From NCBI GenBank assembly GCA_033782935.1, contig JAWQEG010000737.1, forward strand, positions 62,001-126,000: a stretch of DNA of 64,000 nt. Direction: 5' to 3'. A program made the translations under genes and the position numbers. The notes below the pieces were generated by a model. That model was not told where the DNA came from and made no database searches. It saw only the letters and a program-made list of their open reading frames with translations. Within the stretch, counting starts at the first letter, position 1. Each line of letters starts with the position of its first letter. Source of the stretch: Petrolisthes cinctipes (Eukaryota; Arthropoda; Malacostraca; Decapoda; Porcellanidae). Shown here one piece after another: positions 32,893 through 44,830 of the stretch.

Positions 32893-33333
32893 GAACCGCC
32901 TTGACGTGGTGGGGGGTTTGCGTGTCTCTGAGACCTGGTGAGCTAGACTGGAGGGGGCTCCGGCCCATGCTCTGCCCCGATTTTGGGGAGAGAGGGCTTC
33001 CCATGTTAGTAAGGTCGCCAGTAAGAGACCAGACTAAATGGTTCCCATGCAATAGGCTGCCAGTACGAGCCAACAGTGCTGCCCTCCAGAGGGACCGTCC
33101 TCTGGGGGCCATCCTATGTTGGTTGGTTGGTTGTCTGGGCCGGGAAAAGTTAGGGAAGGGGGTCTCGGCACCGTAGTGGGCTAACTTTCGAGCCATTGGG
33201 GCTGTTTTTTAAAACGAGTGGCCCCTTGGGGGAAGAGGTACCCCGCCCACGGCGACCAGCGCTCGGTCCCCTCATCTGCCCTGTAGGTAGTAACTCTTGG
33301 CTCCTGGGGTCAATTTAACAAAATCAATGATAT
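32893..33333 (+). promoter_or_regulatory. 5' leader (probable internal promoter region) of copy F
   Basis: This GC-rich leader is shared with copies D and K and shows the family's 5' end, CCTTGACGTGG, and a conserved CACGGCGACCAGCGCTCGG segment upstream of ORF1. Non-LTR elements usually carry their promoter inside such a leader; that role is inference. Confidence 0.5.
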
Positions 33334-33676
33334 ATGGATAACAAAAAGCCCCAATCTCTTCCTCGAGTGGTGGTCGACCAGGCCCTCGAGACGTCACTCT
33401 CTGGTCGTGGTGGTATGCAGAAGGCTGCAAATAAGAGTAGACCTAGCAGGTCGGGTGTTGTGTCGACGAACCCTGTTAGCGGTTTGGACACGTTAATGTT
33501 AACAAATGTACTTGCATCCCTTTCCTATGGCGCTATCCATTCCAATTTAAAGTGTTTTGGAGTGGTTCTTCGTATCCGAATCACTTATGAAAGTTACTGT
33601 AGGTCTAATCGGTGCTATATTACTTTCATTACAAATGCTGCTGCCAAAGCAGTTTTTGAAGCAAAAGATTCTCTGA

Positions 33677-33704
33677 TAGAATAGAATAGAATAGAATAGA
33701 ATAG
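33677..33704 (-). repeat. (TTCTA)n 3' tail of element G
   Basis: Five TAGAA units on plus, equal to TTCTA on the element's coding strand, directly join the 3' UTR of G to ORF1 of copy F. Short tandem tails of this type replace poly(A) in CR1/L2-like elements. Confidence 0.85.
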
Positions 33705-35067
33705 TTTTATTTGCTCAGACTTTTACAAAAAAATATGGAGCACAGCCCCTTAAATATCATACTGTAGGCTACTATACTTAAGCTATGATGCTTATCGTTA
33801 ATGGTTAACTTAACCTATAACAAAGAATTATTACACAAATATAAACACCAAATAAAATACACTCAGTAATACAAACTATCGATACAGGCTAAATATACTC
33901 TTCAAAAACTGCACTAAATTCCTCATTATTTTTGAGTCACTATTATTCATTAATAATATGTATTTATTTATGCAGTGTTGGATTACATCTGTAATAATGT
34001 GAAATATATCTATTTCTGTACTGTATAATATTTTCATTTTGACAAGTAAATATCATATGATATTCATCTCCCACTTCATTGTTATTACATCTAGTACATA
34101 CCCTATCTTCCCTATTAATATTTCTATGTCTACCAGTAATCACTGGTAATTTATTATTACCTGCTCGCAATTTTGTCATTATTAATCTATCTGCCTTATC
34201 TAATTTTACTAAGTAATCTTCTACACAAAAAACAAACTTATAAGTTCTATAGTTACTGCAAATGGCCTTATTTACTAAATTACTGTTCCATTTTGTTATC
34301 CATTGATCATTCAACTGTTGCTCTATTGTTAGTTTGAACCAGTTTGGGTTTATCACATCTTGTGACATCCAAACCCCAGACATTCCACAATCATTGCAAA
34401 TACTTTTAATGCTATTTAACCAAGGTGAAGTAAACACACCTATCTGGTCCAAATACAACAAACATTTATACATAATATAACTTAACTTATTTGTCTTACC
34501 AGTAACTAATCTTACCCAGTATACAATCATTGCACACTTAATATTTATCTCTATAGGAAATTCACCAAGTTCTCCATATACAATATCATTACTTGTGTAC
34601 TTATGAACATATAGTGTATATTTTAGGAACCTTAGATGTAATTGTTCTAATTCCCTAATACAGTGATATCCCCAGACCTCAGCAGCATACAACATAACTG
34701 GTCTAACCATTGACTTAAATAATTCAAGTTGAATATCAACAGGTAAATTAAACTTTCTAATCTTACTAATCAAAGAATACATGGCTCTTGTCGCCTGTTG
34801 AATCAATGCTAACTGTCCTTGTCGAAATCTGCCATTATAGTTAAATGTTATACCCAAATACTTATATTCCCTTACAACTTCTATGTCACTAATCCCCAAT
34901 TTAAATTTATACCTTTCTGTTTCTACTCTACCTCTACTGAATATAACTACTTTTGTTTTACTACAATTAACTTTTAATTTCCAATTATTACAATAATCCT
35001 CTAAAGCAAACAAAGTTCTTCTCATCCCATCTTCGCTATCACACAATAATACCGTATCATCAGCGTA

Positions 35068-35164
35068 CAGTTGGCTCCACTCCCGCGTTTCTCCCCTAGC
35101 GTTGCCAATGTTTGACCACTCAGGAATTCGAATCCCTAAGCACAAGTTAAAAGACTCGAAACAT
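35068..35164 (+). repeat. Left terminal inverted repeat of the TA-flanked MITE
   Basis: Pairs with 35836-35932. It contains GTTTGACCACTCAGGAATTC and AAGTTAAAAGACTCGAAACA on plus. Confidence 0.9.
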
Positions 35165-35835
35165 TCATTAAACTTGCAATGCTAACTGACATTACACCTC
35201 AAGGCATTTTAAACTCCTGTATTTGCAGCTTGAATAACGCAATCACAGTGAAAGCATGAAACACGTTAAATTAAGGAAAGAATATTATATCACTGAATAG
35301 AAGACCTCTGGCATCACAGGTTGCATGGCGTCTTAATGTCTGAAGGTAGACTGAGAGATTGTAAGTTGGGGATGGGGATTGAACTTTAGGGTGAGAAGGA
35401 AGTGAATTAATCTAACATCACATTATGTTACTATGGTCCAGTTGACTGCAGATTATTGATAAACATCTACTGTCTTACTTCTCTATCAACTTCTCCTCGG
35501 CGGGTCATATGGTTCTGGCTACCTAACTCGCAAAAAAAACAAAAAAAACAGAATGATCGATAAACTTCACGGCGTGATTATATGGTTTGAGTTGTCTATT
35601 TCGCCATAAAATAGATAACTAATAGGCCTAATGATAATAATAATAATTGATAAACATCAATCATTACTAACATCTTTCTCTAATAGTTTAAATTTTTCCT
35701 CACTACACCTTAATTTCGTACCGCCAACCCTCCCTCCTGCCGTTTCCTACCTAAACCCCCCTTTTCTCTCAGTCCCCCAACACCTCCCTCTCTCAACCCT
35801 GCAACCACCCTCACTCTGGGGGACCGTATGTATGT

Positions 35836-35932
35836 ATGTTTCGAGTCTTTTAACTTGTGCTTAGGTATTCGAATTCCTGAGTGGTCAAACATTGGCAACG
35901 CTATGGGAGAAACGCAGGAGTGGAGCCAACTG
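35836..35932 (-). repeat. Right terminal inverted repeat of the TA-flanked MITE
   Basis: Reverse complement of 35068-35164 with a handful of substitutions. Confidence 0.9.
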
Positions 35933-37674
35933 TACATTAATACAAATAATTTTAGATATGCATCCACAACTTCATCGTTAAAACTTAGAAAGCTACAGTT
36001 ATTTTGTAATAGTTGTTCCTCTATATCATTTACATAAAAAGCAAAGAGTAAAGGTGACAAGTTTTCTCCCTGCCTTACACCCTTATTACATATAAATGTG
36101 TCAGAAAGTTGTTGCTGTAACATAACACATGATTTTATATTATTATACATGTTCTTTATTACCCTTAACAATTTTCCATTTACATTATGACTTACTAATT
36201 TATACCACAGTCCTTCTCTCCAAACCATGTCAAAGGCTTTTTGATAGTCCACAAATAAACAAAACAATTTTCTTTTCTTCCAGCAAAACAAGTCAATTAT
36301 TGATTTAAGTAAGAAAATATGGTCTACTGTGCTGTGTCCTTGCCTAAAACCTGCTTGTGTTTCATTTATTATTGTGTTTTCATTAGAAAATTTAGTCAAT
36401 CTTTCATTTAGAATAGATGTAAACAGTTTCCCTATACAGCTCAACAATGTGATTCCCCTATAATTATTTGTATCATTGATGTCTCCTTTATTTTTATATA
36501 ATGGAACTATAGTACCAATTAGCCATTCATTTGGTATATCTCCAGAGTCCAATATCTTATTAAATAATTGTACATATAATGGACACAATAAATGTTGGGT
36601 ACTTTTAATGTATTCATTTAATATACTATCATTTCCAGGTGACTTGTTGTTTTTTAACTTTTTAATATTCCTTAATACTTCATTTTCAGTTATTGGATCA
36701 TTAAGAGAACCTGTATTATTCATATCAGGTTCACACTGTGCATATTCAATATCCTCACCTTCACCTGCAAGACTTTTAAAATGATCATAAAATTTATCAA
36801 GGGTTATGGTGATATCCTTGTTGCTTGGTTTTTTATTAAATATCCTCCAAAATGTCTGTGGATCTTTTTTCCTATTTTCTTTTATCTGTTTAATCAGATC
36901 ATCTTTCTCCTTATTTTTAACCTTTTTTAATTTATTCTTATAATTCTTACTTTTACATAGCATATTATTATAATTAACAGTATTTTTATTCTTATTATAT
37001 TTATGTTTAGCCTTGTGATATTGTTTTCTACTCTGTATACATGCCTTATCATATCCATAAGTATTTGCATTATTACTAACCTTTATATATTTTTTCCTTG
37101 TATTTGGAGGAAACACTTTCAAGGCTGGGTCAATTAAAATTTGATTGAGTCCCTTGTTAATTTCTTCCACAGACATAGTATCTAATTGAGTAATCAATGC
37201 ATGTATTTTACCTTCATCTATAGTCATTACATAATCATTCTTTTTATCTTTTATCCATTTTCCAGGTTTTATCTTATTAGTCATTTCAGTTTCATTATCA
37301 TTACTACTATTATTATCATCATAATGAGCAATACCATTATTTCCAGTATCATCACTGGTATTTAGTGTTAACTGTAAATGTAAACCACAATGTACATCAG
37401 AATACATGGAATCAAAATCTAGTACCTCAAACTCACAAACACTTTTCATTAATTGAGGTGATCCAATCATATAATCCAAAGTTGTATTAAAAGTTCTTGT
37501 TACCTTTCCAATACCACAATCTTTACCTAACCTTCCATTAAAAATAAGTACCTCATTATTTCTACACACTTCAATTAATTTTTTACCATAAGTATTTCTA
37601 TCCTGGGTTACATCTTGATTGACTCTACATAATTCCATATTCAAATGACTTAGAACATTAGAAGCATGATTTAA

Positions 37675-37821
37675 GGACCCTGTGATCGTGTATGAGACTT
37701 GGTGGCTTCTGATTCCTCCTAACTATGCCATAAAACAAGCTTCTTCTGAATACGGGGTGTTTCGTGGCAATGTTTGAAGTACTCACTAACCTCCAATTTT
37801 CTGACTACAGCACGGGGTCCC
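37675..37821. mobile_element. Short TTAA-flanked MITE in the endonuclease of element G
   Basis: A 147-bp insert with TTAA on both sides (37671-37674 and 37822-37825) and short inverted ends, GGACCCTGTG against CACGGGGTCCC. TTAA targets are typical of the piggyBac superfamily; the family call is inference because the ends are short. Discounting the insert and one TTAA leaves the ORF2 frame of G continuous. Confidence 0.78.
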
Positions 37822-38650
37822 TTAATAAGTGCATATCTACAACATCATTAACATTATCAATATTTACTACATCATCTATTGTTTCAGTATGTGCATTAAA
37901 ATCCCCACACAAAATATGAAAGTTATCATTATTATATTGAAGTAAAAAATTATCCAATTCCTCAAAATGTACCGTTGTTACATATCTTGAATGGCTGGGT
38001 GGAATATATACTGCACTTACAATCAAATCATTCTCTAAATTATATCCTTTACTGTTCTTACTAATTCTTACTGACATAAATGCTTCATAGTTATTCTTAA
38101 CATATTTCCATTTCAAGCCAGAATCACTTTTAATTGCAATAATTATTCCACCAGACTTAAATCTACTTAATTCACTCCTATTCTTATACACTATGTAAAA
38201 ACCAATACTTTCCATTTTCTCACTTACATTAACCATGTCCACATCATCACACCTTGTCTCATTCATACATAAAATATCATATCTTTTACACAAAGTACAA
38301 AATTCCTCTGATAGTAATTTACCTTTATTACCACATACATTTAAGGATAGTATTGTAATTGTGAGTGGTGGCTGGTTATTTGTCATGTTTGTGTGAGAGT
38401 TCATATGGTTATGTATGTTGGGTGTTGATTGTACAGTGTCAGGAGTATTGGCTGATGATGGTACAGTGTCAGGAGTATTAGTGTATACACTTGGTTGAGA
38501 AAGCAATGTAATAGTGTGTGGTGGTTGGTAAAGTCTCATAGTAGTGTCTATGTGTGAGTTTAGATGGTTATATCTATTGGTTGGTGTTGGTACAGAGTCA
38601 GGAGTATCATAATATAAACATGGTTGAGACAACTGTGCTCCTGTACACCC

Positions 38651-39379
38651 CTAGTCATCTGCAACAATTATATGATCCAGTTTCAGTTTTTTCCAATCCG
38701 GTTGAGTTATGCCAAGTTTATACAAGTCATCAGGGTTATTTATTATCACTGGCCTATCCTTATTTGTACACCAAGCAATTATCTTTCCATCAGCTGTTGT
38801 TGCATTTTTAACATCACTGTGGTCTTCCACCATTTTCAACAGTGACACTCTCAGTGGTGTTAAATCCTCATTAATGTATATTGATTTTTGCTTATTTTTC
38901 AATGCCTTTCTCTTTTTTATAACTTCATCCCTCTTCTTCCTATGACAGAACCTCACAATTACTGGTCTGTCACTCCCCCTAGGTTTACCTAAGCGGTGTG
39001 TGATTGAAATATCCCTTGGCTCTAATTCAACCCCTATATCTGATGCAATATTAATTATCTTTGTTTCTAATACCATCTCATTTTCATCATTCTCTTCCTC
39101 GATCCCAGAAAAACACAAGTTATCCCTTCTCATATACTGTTCCAGTTTATCATTATCATATTTGTTTAACATACAGCTTCTTTGCACCTTGTTGTTACAC
39201 TTTATCACCTCCCTAGTGATTTCCTTTACAGCGTTAGCCACTGCTGTGGTCACAACCACAGTAATGATGTTAGCTATGTCAGGTAGCAAAGCAGCAGTCA
39301 CCTCCTTTGTTGCCTTACTCATTTCTCTAGTTTCTACTCCACTTCTATTCATTCCAATGTTCTTTAATTCCTCTTCCAC
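38651..39379 (-). CDS. ORF1 of element G, RNA-binding protein
   Basis: An open frame of 242 codons ending 18 bases before the ORF2 start. The N-terminal third contains a long hydrophobic/helical stretch (LLPDIANIITVVVTTAVANA). A central block, EQYMRRDNLCFSGIEEE, resembles the RRM-like part of LINE ORF1 proteins, followed by ITHRLGKPRGSDRPVIVRF and KKRDEVIKKRKALK, typical of the C-terminal part of that domain. It should bind element RNA. No stop or frameshift was seen, unlike all other ORF1 copies in the window. Confidence 0.78.
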   Translation of the reverse strand: MEEELKNIGMNRSGVETREMSKATKEVTAALLPDIANIITVVVTTAVANAVKEITREVIKCNNKVQRSCMLNKYDNDKLEQYMRRDNLCFSGIEEENDENEMVLETKIINIASDIGVELEPRDISITHRLGKPRGSDRPVIVRFCHRKKRDEVIKKRKALKNKQKSIYINEDLTPLRVSLLKMVEDHSDVKNATTADGKIIAWCTNKDRPVIINNPDDLYKLGITQPDWKKLKLDHIIVADD

Positions 39380-39641
39380 TTTCTCTTAGACTGAGGTATG
39401 AAGACCTGGCAATGTTGTTGTTGTTTTGTTTGTTTACCTTGTTTTGGTGGGAAGTTATTATCCGTGTTCTTCCAATATTTTGCTACAATTGATGTATTCA
39501 AATACTCAGCCGACAGCCTATATCTCCCAGCTATCAGCACATGTTTCAGGAAGTGCCATACAGTTGAAATATAGGCCCAAAATAAGTCTCAGAATGGAGC
39601 TGTCTGCAAGTACGTCCTCTCTCAGTGCTGCCCTGAGAGAT
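39380..39641 (-). other. 5' UTR of element G
   Basis: About 260 bases upstream of ORF1, with no frame of note, containing (GTT)n-like words on plus at 39414-39437. It abuts ORF1 of copy F at about 39642. Confidence 0.55.
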
Positions 39642-41263
39642 ACTTACTGCAAAGTTCAGATGATGTGGTCCACAAATGTAGTTGACAGTGACAATGACTA
39701 CTGCCCTAACATCTTTGATGACTCTGTAGAGCATGTCCCTAAGGAGCGTCGGGTTCCTACACCCTTTTGGTTTGTGGCCTAGTACAGCGAGGGACATGGT
39801 AACCTTATCCATGCTTCTAGGTATCTGGAGAAAGAAATAGGATTACTATCAATGGGCCTCATAAAAAAGTACGGGAAGGGCGTTTTAATCTCCCCTGTCC
39901 TTCTGATAGCATGTTTGAATCCATCAAACCATATCGATCATTTAATTATAGCAAGGGGCGTATATATAATAAGGACCTGTATGAATTCTCAGAAGAGGAT
40001 ATTCTCGCTATGTGCCCAGATAGTGTCCAACAAGTATCAAAGATGAAGGGCAGTAAAAATATGATCATCCTCACTTTTTATGGCTCGCATATCCCAGATC
40101 GCATTAATTTTAACCTCACCTCTTTTGAGGTGAAGCCTTTTGTTGAGCGTCCTTTGCAGTGTTTCTGTTGTTATGAGTTTGGTCATGGGAGGAGGAACTG
40201 CAACAACCATTCCTGGTGTGCTCTTGTCTCGCATCTTACTTCTGAGTGTCAGTCAGAGAGTTACTGCTTTTGCTGCAGGGATGCTCACCACTTACGTTCT
40301 CACCAATGTAAGATGTACCTCCTTGAGCAAGATATCCTCCACTTGGCTAACACCCAAATAATCAGTATTGGTAGTGCCAGACGGCAACTCAACTTCAGGC
40401 AACAGAAGGATGGTGGTGTGAAGACATATGCCTCCTCCGTTTGCCCTAAATCGGTTGCAACACCCTCTCAACTTTCTCAAGAAGCGGCTGCTTCTTGCTC
40501 TAGCGAGAGCATTTCTAAGGTTTCACTACATAATAGTTCCTCTGTCTTGGAAACTATATCAGACACTCATTCTGGTGACCTTTCAACTGAAGACAATTCT
40601 CAGACTCTAGCTAAAGGTGTCTATGTGGTAGAGGTTCACGCTGCCTCACGCTCTCCAAAAGGGAAACTTAAGTCACCGAAACTGCCACAGAGACGTCTTC
40701 GCGGTTCCTTTGAGGCATTGACTCCATAGATGTTCCTCCTTACAAGGCAACCGTCTCTGTGGACTCATCTATAGTTTCCTCTCATTTTCACCAGAAGCGT
40801 TCTCGTGGCTCTGATGAATCTCTTGATTCAACAGATGTTCCCCCTCGCAAGCTTCCTTCGGGATCATCAGAGGGGCGTGAAGTGAATGTGGATGCCTCAG
40901 ATGTTATGACTGCAATATTTTCAGTTTCTCTTCCAATTGAGCAGCGAAGTGATTCTTCCACCTGTATTATGGATGTTGATGTATCTGCCTGTGTCAGTGA
41001 TACCACTGCTGTACAGGACAATACTAATGTAACTGTTTCAAAGAATATCCCTGCTTGTCTACCTTCATCTATTTCTAAAATATCAGATGCTTCTGGGACT
41101 CGTCTAAGGGTCCCAATTACTGCCCCAAGTACTACTCCTCGGGTTCGCTCTTCTTCTAGTGGCCCAGGATTAGACAAAACTTATCGTATGAATAAACCCT
41201 CAGGTCAAGGTGGTAGTGGGAGGTACCTCCGTGAGACTTCCCAAAAATCAGTACTAAAGTAGC

Positions 41264-44200
41264 ACTGTTCAAGGTCCTTCAGTGGAATTGCCGTGGCTTG
41301 TGTGCTTCTTTAATTTAACTGCACGTTCTTCTCTCTAGCTTCTCTCCAAGAAACAATGCTTGGGGACTACATTCCTGCCAGTCCTCCAGCATACTCTGCA
41401 TTTTATTCCAATTAATTTGAAGGGCAGGGTCACCATGGTGGCTCTGCCATCCTTGTTCGCCGAGGCTTTCCATGTACGAGCCTGGAGGTTGACACTCCGC
41501 TCCAGGCTGTCGCAGTTAAGGTTTTTATGGGCCGCCCATACACTGTGTGCAGTTTATACCTTTCTCCCAGTGTTACAGTTGAGTTGGGTGATCTCACCCT
41601 TCTTGTACAGGACCTTTCCTCTCCCTTTATTTTATTGGGTGATTTTAATGGTCGTCATCCTCTGGGGTGACAGTTCGGTCAACCCCAGGGGTGTTTTATT
41701 GGCTTCTTTTTATATAGGATGAGGGATTAGGGGTTTTAATTACGGGAGATGTGACACATTTTAATAGCCCTACTGGGACTTTTACTACCATTGACATTTC
41801 CCTTTGCTCACCAAATGCACTGTTGGATTTTACTTGGAGTGTCTTGCCTGATTTTTATGGCAGTGACCATTTCCCTATACTTTTAGAAGGTAACAAGTAT
41901 GAACCGCTGTCGCGTCTTCCTAGGTGGAAATTGGACTAGGCTGACTGGCAGTTTTTTAGAGAGCTAACTTCTTCAGTCTCTTCTGTAGCAGATTTTGGTA
42001 GCACTGACGAGGCTGTAACATATTTCACTAATATGCTCCACTCTGCTGCTCTCAACTCTATCCCTAAAACTTCTGGCCACTTTCCCAAACATCCTGTCCC
42101 TTGGTGGTCACCAGTCTGAACTACTGCTGTACGGGAGAAGCGCGCTGCTATCTCTCGCCTTTGTCGCAATCATGGGGACCCAACTCTTTTAGGGAAGGAG
42201 AATGAAAGTTATAACCATATATTCACCCTGAGAGACCTGCACTCTGCTCTCTCTCTCTTTCTGTGGCTCTCCTGGGCTTGACAATATCCCATATGCAATG
42301 TTTCGGCATTTGGGGAAGGAGGCGATCTCATCTCTTCTAGCTTTATATAACAGAATCTGGCTGGAGGGTGTCTTCCCTTCTGGGTGGAGGGTTGCTACCA
42401 TCCTTCCTTTTCCCAAGCCGGGCAAGGACTCTAGTGTTGCCCTCAATTACCGACCAATTGCCTTGACCTCCTGTCTGTGTAAACTATTTGAGAAGATAGT
42501 GAATGTCAGATTGGTATACTTCCTCGAACGGGGTCTTTTTCTGTCTCCGTCCCAGTCTGGCTTTCGTAAACACCGTTTAACTACAGATGCTCTGGTCATG
42601 TTGGAAGCTGCTTCATATGAGGGTTTTGCACGACATCAACACCTTGTCTGTGTATTCTTTGATTTAGAGAAAGCCTATGACACTACATGGCAATATGGCA
42701 TCCTGCAGCAACTATATGCATATGGTCTGAGGGGTCGCTTTCCACGCTTTCTTAAGGAGTTTCTCAGTTGTCTCAGTTTTTCTCTGAGAGTTGGTACAGC
42801 TCTCTCAGCATCCATTGCACAGGAGGAGGGCGTCCCCCAGGGAAGCGTCCTCAGTGTCACATTGTTTGCAGTAGCAATTAATGCCATTGCCTCATCCTTT
42901 CGGGACGGTATACCCAAGTCTATGTACTTTGACGACCTGGTTTACTGCTTCCCGAATGTCAATGGCAGAGCGGCGCATGCAGTTTGGCCTCGACAGGGTG
43001 TCGCGTTGGGCTGGTTCTCATGTTTTTCGATTTTCTCCCGCCAAGACAGTTGCTATGCTCTTCTGCCGCATTCGAGGTATCCATCCCGATCTGGACTTAT
43101 TCATATATGGTAATCGGATACGTTGTGTCGAGGAGACTCTTTTTTTGGGTCGCCTTTTTGACAAACGTTTGACTTGGGTTCCCCACTTATGTTCACTTAA
43201 GGTCTCTTGCCTCCAGGCTCTTAACCTGTTGAGGGTCCTGACCCATACATCCTGGGGGGCTGATCGGGCCACCCTCCTCCGCCTATACTGTGTTCTTATT
43301 AGGTCGAAACTTGACTATGGGTGTGAAGTGTACTCCTCTGCCACGGATGCCTGTCTCAGAGTCTTGGACCCTGTTCATCATGCTGGCGTACGTCTGGCGA
43401 CCGGAGCGTTCATGTCGTCCCCAATCTCCAGTCTCCTGGGGGACGCTGATGAACCACCTCTTGATATCCGTCGCCAGTCCTTGATGGTTCGCTGCTGGCA
43501 TCGATTACATCGACTTCCTGACTCTCTTCCTTGCTTGGCGGTGTCATCTGATATCATGTCTCAGTACTACCTTTCACATTCTTGCACACCATGGCCCTTT
43601 GGCTTCCTGGTCAGGAAGGCTATGGAGGCGATGGGCATTGATGACTTCCCGATTTGTCCTGTGCGTGTCCCCAGTGTGGCTCCATGGTTTCTTCCAAAAG
43701 TTTTCCCTTGCACCTGCTTTTCAAACAAGAAGGAATCTCTTCCTCCTCCAGTGGCTCGTTTCCTCTTTTTAGAACATGCCTTCACTGACAGGGAGTCCCT
43801 CCCTGTGTACACTGATGGGTCAAAGTCTGATGCTGGAGTTGGTTTTGGATTTGTCTTTCCTGACTTTTGTCGTGGCGGCGGGCTTCTTTCTATCATGTCA
43901 ATTCTTACTACTGAGCTCTCGGCCATTATATATGCCCTCCAGCCTTCTTTTACTATTTTTAGCGATTCTTGTAGTGCCTTGCAGGCCTTGTGCAATTTTA
44001 ACTCTTCCCATCCCCTGTTGTTGGCCATTCTCGAGTGGCTTTTCCTCCTGGGTTGTCGTGGCCGCATAGTTACATTTTGTTGGGTCCTGGCTCATGTGGG
44101 TGTCAATTGGAATGAGCGGGCTGACGCCCTGGCTAAGGCTGCGGTCTCCAATTCCCGGTCTCCTGCCAGGCATCATCCTGTTCCTGCAGTGGACCTTCGA

Positions 44201-44607
44201 CCCTACATAGATGCTACCGTTCGTTGCTGCTGGCAGGACAGATGGGACTCCGTCTGGGCTAACAAGCGACATCCACCAGCGCCTTGGTTTGTAGAGCTAC
44301 AGTGGCCTGTCCCGCCGGTGGGAGACGGCTCTTGTACGTCTCCGCATTGGCCACATATTATTGCCTCATGGCTTTTTAATGGAGAGGGCTCACCCTCCCT
44401 ACTGTGATGATTGTCTGGTCCCTTTGATAGTGCGGCATCTTATTGTTGAGTGTCCCAGCCTTGGTGACCTTCGTCGTAGGCACCTCTCTGAGTACCAGGA
44501 GGGTGACGGTTCTTACAGTCTCTCCCAGGTGCTCGGGGAGGAGGCTTGTAGTGTGGGAGGGAACACCCTCTCCTATGTGGAGGAGGCTGGCCTTCTCCAC
44601 AAAATAT
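41264..44607 (+). pseudogene. ORF2 (endonuclease, RT, RNase H) of copy F
   Basis: Endonuclease parts are seen at 41270-41935 (QWNCRG at the start, LLGDFNGRHP by comparison, SDHFPILLEG) with stops and frame changes at about 41310, 41415, 41665 and 41935. RT parts lie at 42298-43113 (YRPIALTS, FFDLEKAYDTTW, GVPQGSVLS). The catalytic box reads YFDDLV and is followed by a frame change, and the rest continues in another frame at 42881-44407 with FLGRLFDKRLTWVPHL. RNase H shows YTDGSKSDAG and ADALAKAAVSNSRSPA. The Cys/His C-terminus (CDDCLVPLIVRHLIVEC) is in a third frame to 44607. A segment between endonuclease and RT (about 42190) is deleted relative to copy A. Confidence 0.85.
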
Positions 44608-44830
44608 GATTTTATGATATTTATGGTTTTTAGATGATTTTATGTCGACGGGTTCTTTTATTAATAATGTGCTTTTTAGTTTGTGTGTCATTTAATCGTG
44701 GTGCATGTCCCTTTTGGGTATTCATGTTTTATTAATTGTGTAGATGACAATTTTATGTTGGGCGGGATATGACCTTGGCTGTTGCGCCACCAGATGCTTA
44801 GTTGCATAAAAATAAATAAATCAATCAATC

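Larger units (their letters stand above)
35068..35932. mobile_element. Tc1/mariner-type MITE with 97-bp terminal inverted repeats
   Basis: The ends are CAGTTGGCTCC and GGAGCCAACTG, each flanked by TA (35066-35067 and 35933-35934). The 97-base arms (35068-35164 and 35836-35932) match at all but about five positions. The interior (about 670 bp) has no transposase frame. TA duplication and a CAGT start point to the Tc1/mariner superfamily. It sits inside the codon for the Tyr of the YADD box of element G. Confidence 0.88.
33964..38632 (-). pseudogene. ORF2 (endonuclease and RT) of element G, split by two MITEs
   Basis: On minus, the endonuclease begins within 38632-37826 with ILSLNVCGN, MNETRCDD and LCGDFNAHTE, and after the first insert continues with the catalytic DSMYSDVHCGLHL region. 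RT: NNKSPGNDSILNEYIK, PLYKNKGD, NYRGITLLS, CLFVDYQKAFDMVW, GVRQGENLSPLLFAFYVNDI, then YADD, whose Tyr codon holds the second insert, then LGITFNYNGRF. A C-terminal zinc motif reads CTRCNNNEVGDEYHMIFTC. Discounting the two inserts and their target copies, the frame stays in register for about 1,217 codons, with no other break. The reading is direct; activity before the insertions is inference. Confidence 0.85.
33677..39641 (-). mobile_element. CR1/L2-like non-LTR retrotransposon G
   Basis: A 6-kb element with a 5' UTR (39380-39641), ORF1, ORF2 (endonuclease and RT, no RNase H) and a (TTCTA)n tail. Absence of RNase H, an ORF1 of the coiled-coil/RRM kind and the simple-repeat tail suggest the CR1/L2 superfamily; clade is inference. 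Apart from two DNA-transposon insertions (35068-35932 and 37675-37821) both frames are open, so it was young when hit. Confidence 0.85.
33334..41262 (+). pseudogene. ORF1 (Gag-like) of copy F, split by element G
   Basis: The ATG at 33334 opens MDNKKPQSLPR and runs to about 33676. After G, the frame goes on with TYCKVQMMWSTNVVDSDNDY and PTPFWFVA, where a TAG (39780) stands. A deletion near 39885-39900 shifts the frame. The cysteine-rich part CFCCYEFGHGRRNCNNHSWC lies at about 40160-40215, then the Ser-rich tail, which has another break at about 40730-40760 and ends at SVLK with a stop at 41260-41262. It is the same protein as ORF1 of copies A and K. Confidence 0.85.
32893..44830 (+). mobile_element. 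I-like non-LTR retrotransposon copy F, split by element G
   Basis: It includes the 5' leader (32893-33333), ORF1, ORF2 and a 3' UTR ending in AAATAAATAAATCAATCAATC at about 44830. Element G (33677-39641) interrupts ORF1: the left part ends GATTCTCTGA and the right part resumes GATACTTACTGCAAAGTTCAG. About 8 bases present in copies A and K are missing at the junction, so there is a small target deletion rather than a clear duplication. F itself is about 6 kb. Confidence 0.87.

Noticed and set aside
33677..33704. The TAGAA repeat as a CRISPR-like or independent satellite
   Set aside because: It is directly joined to the 3' UTR of element G and explained as that element's tail.
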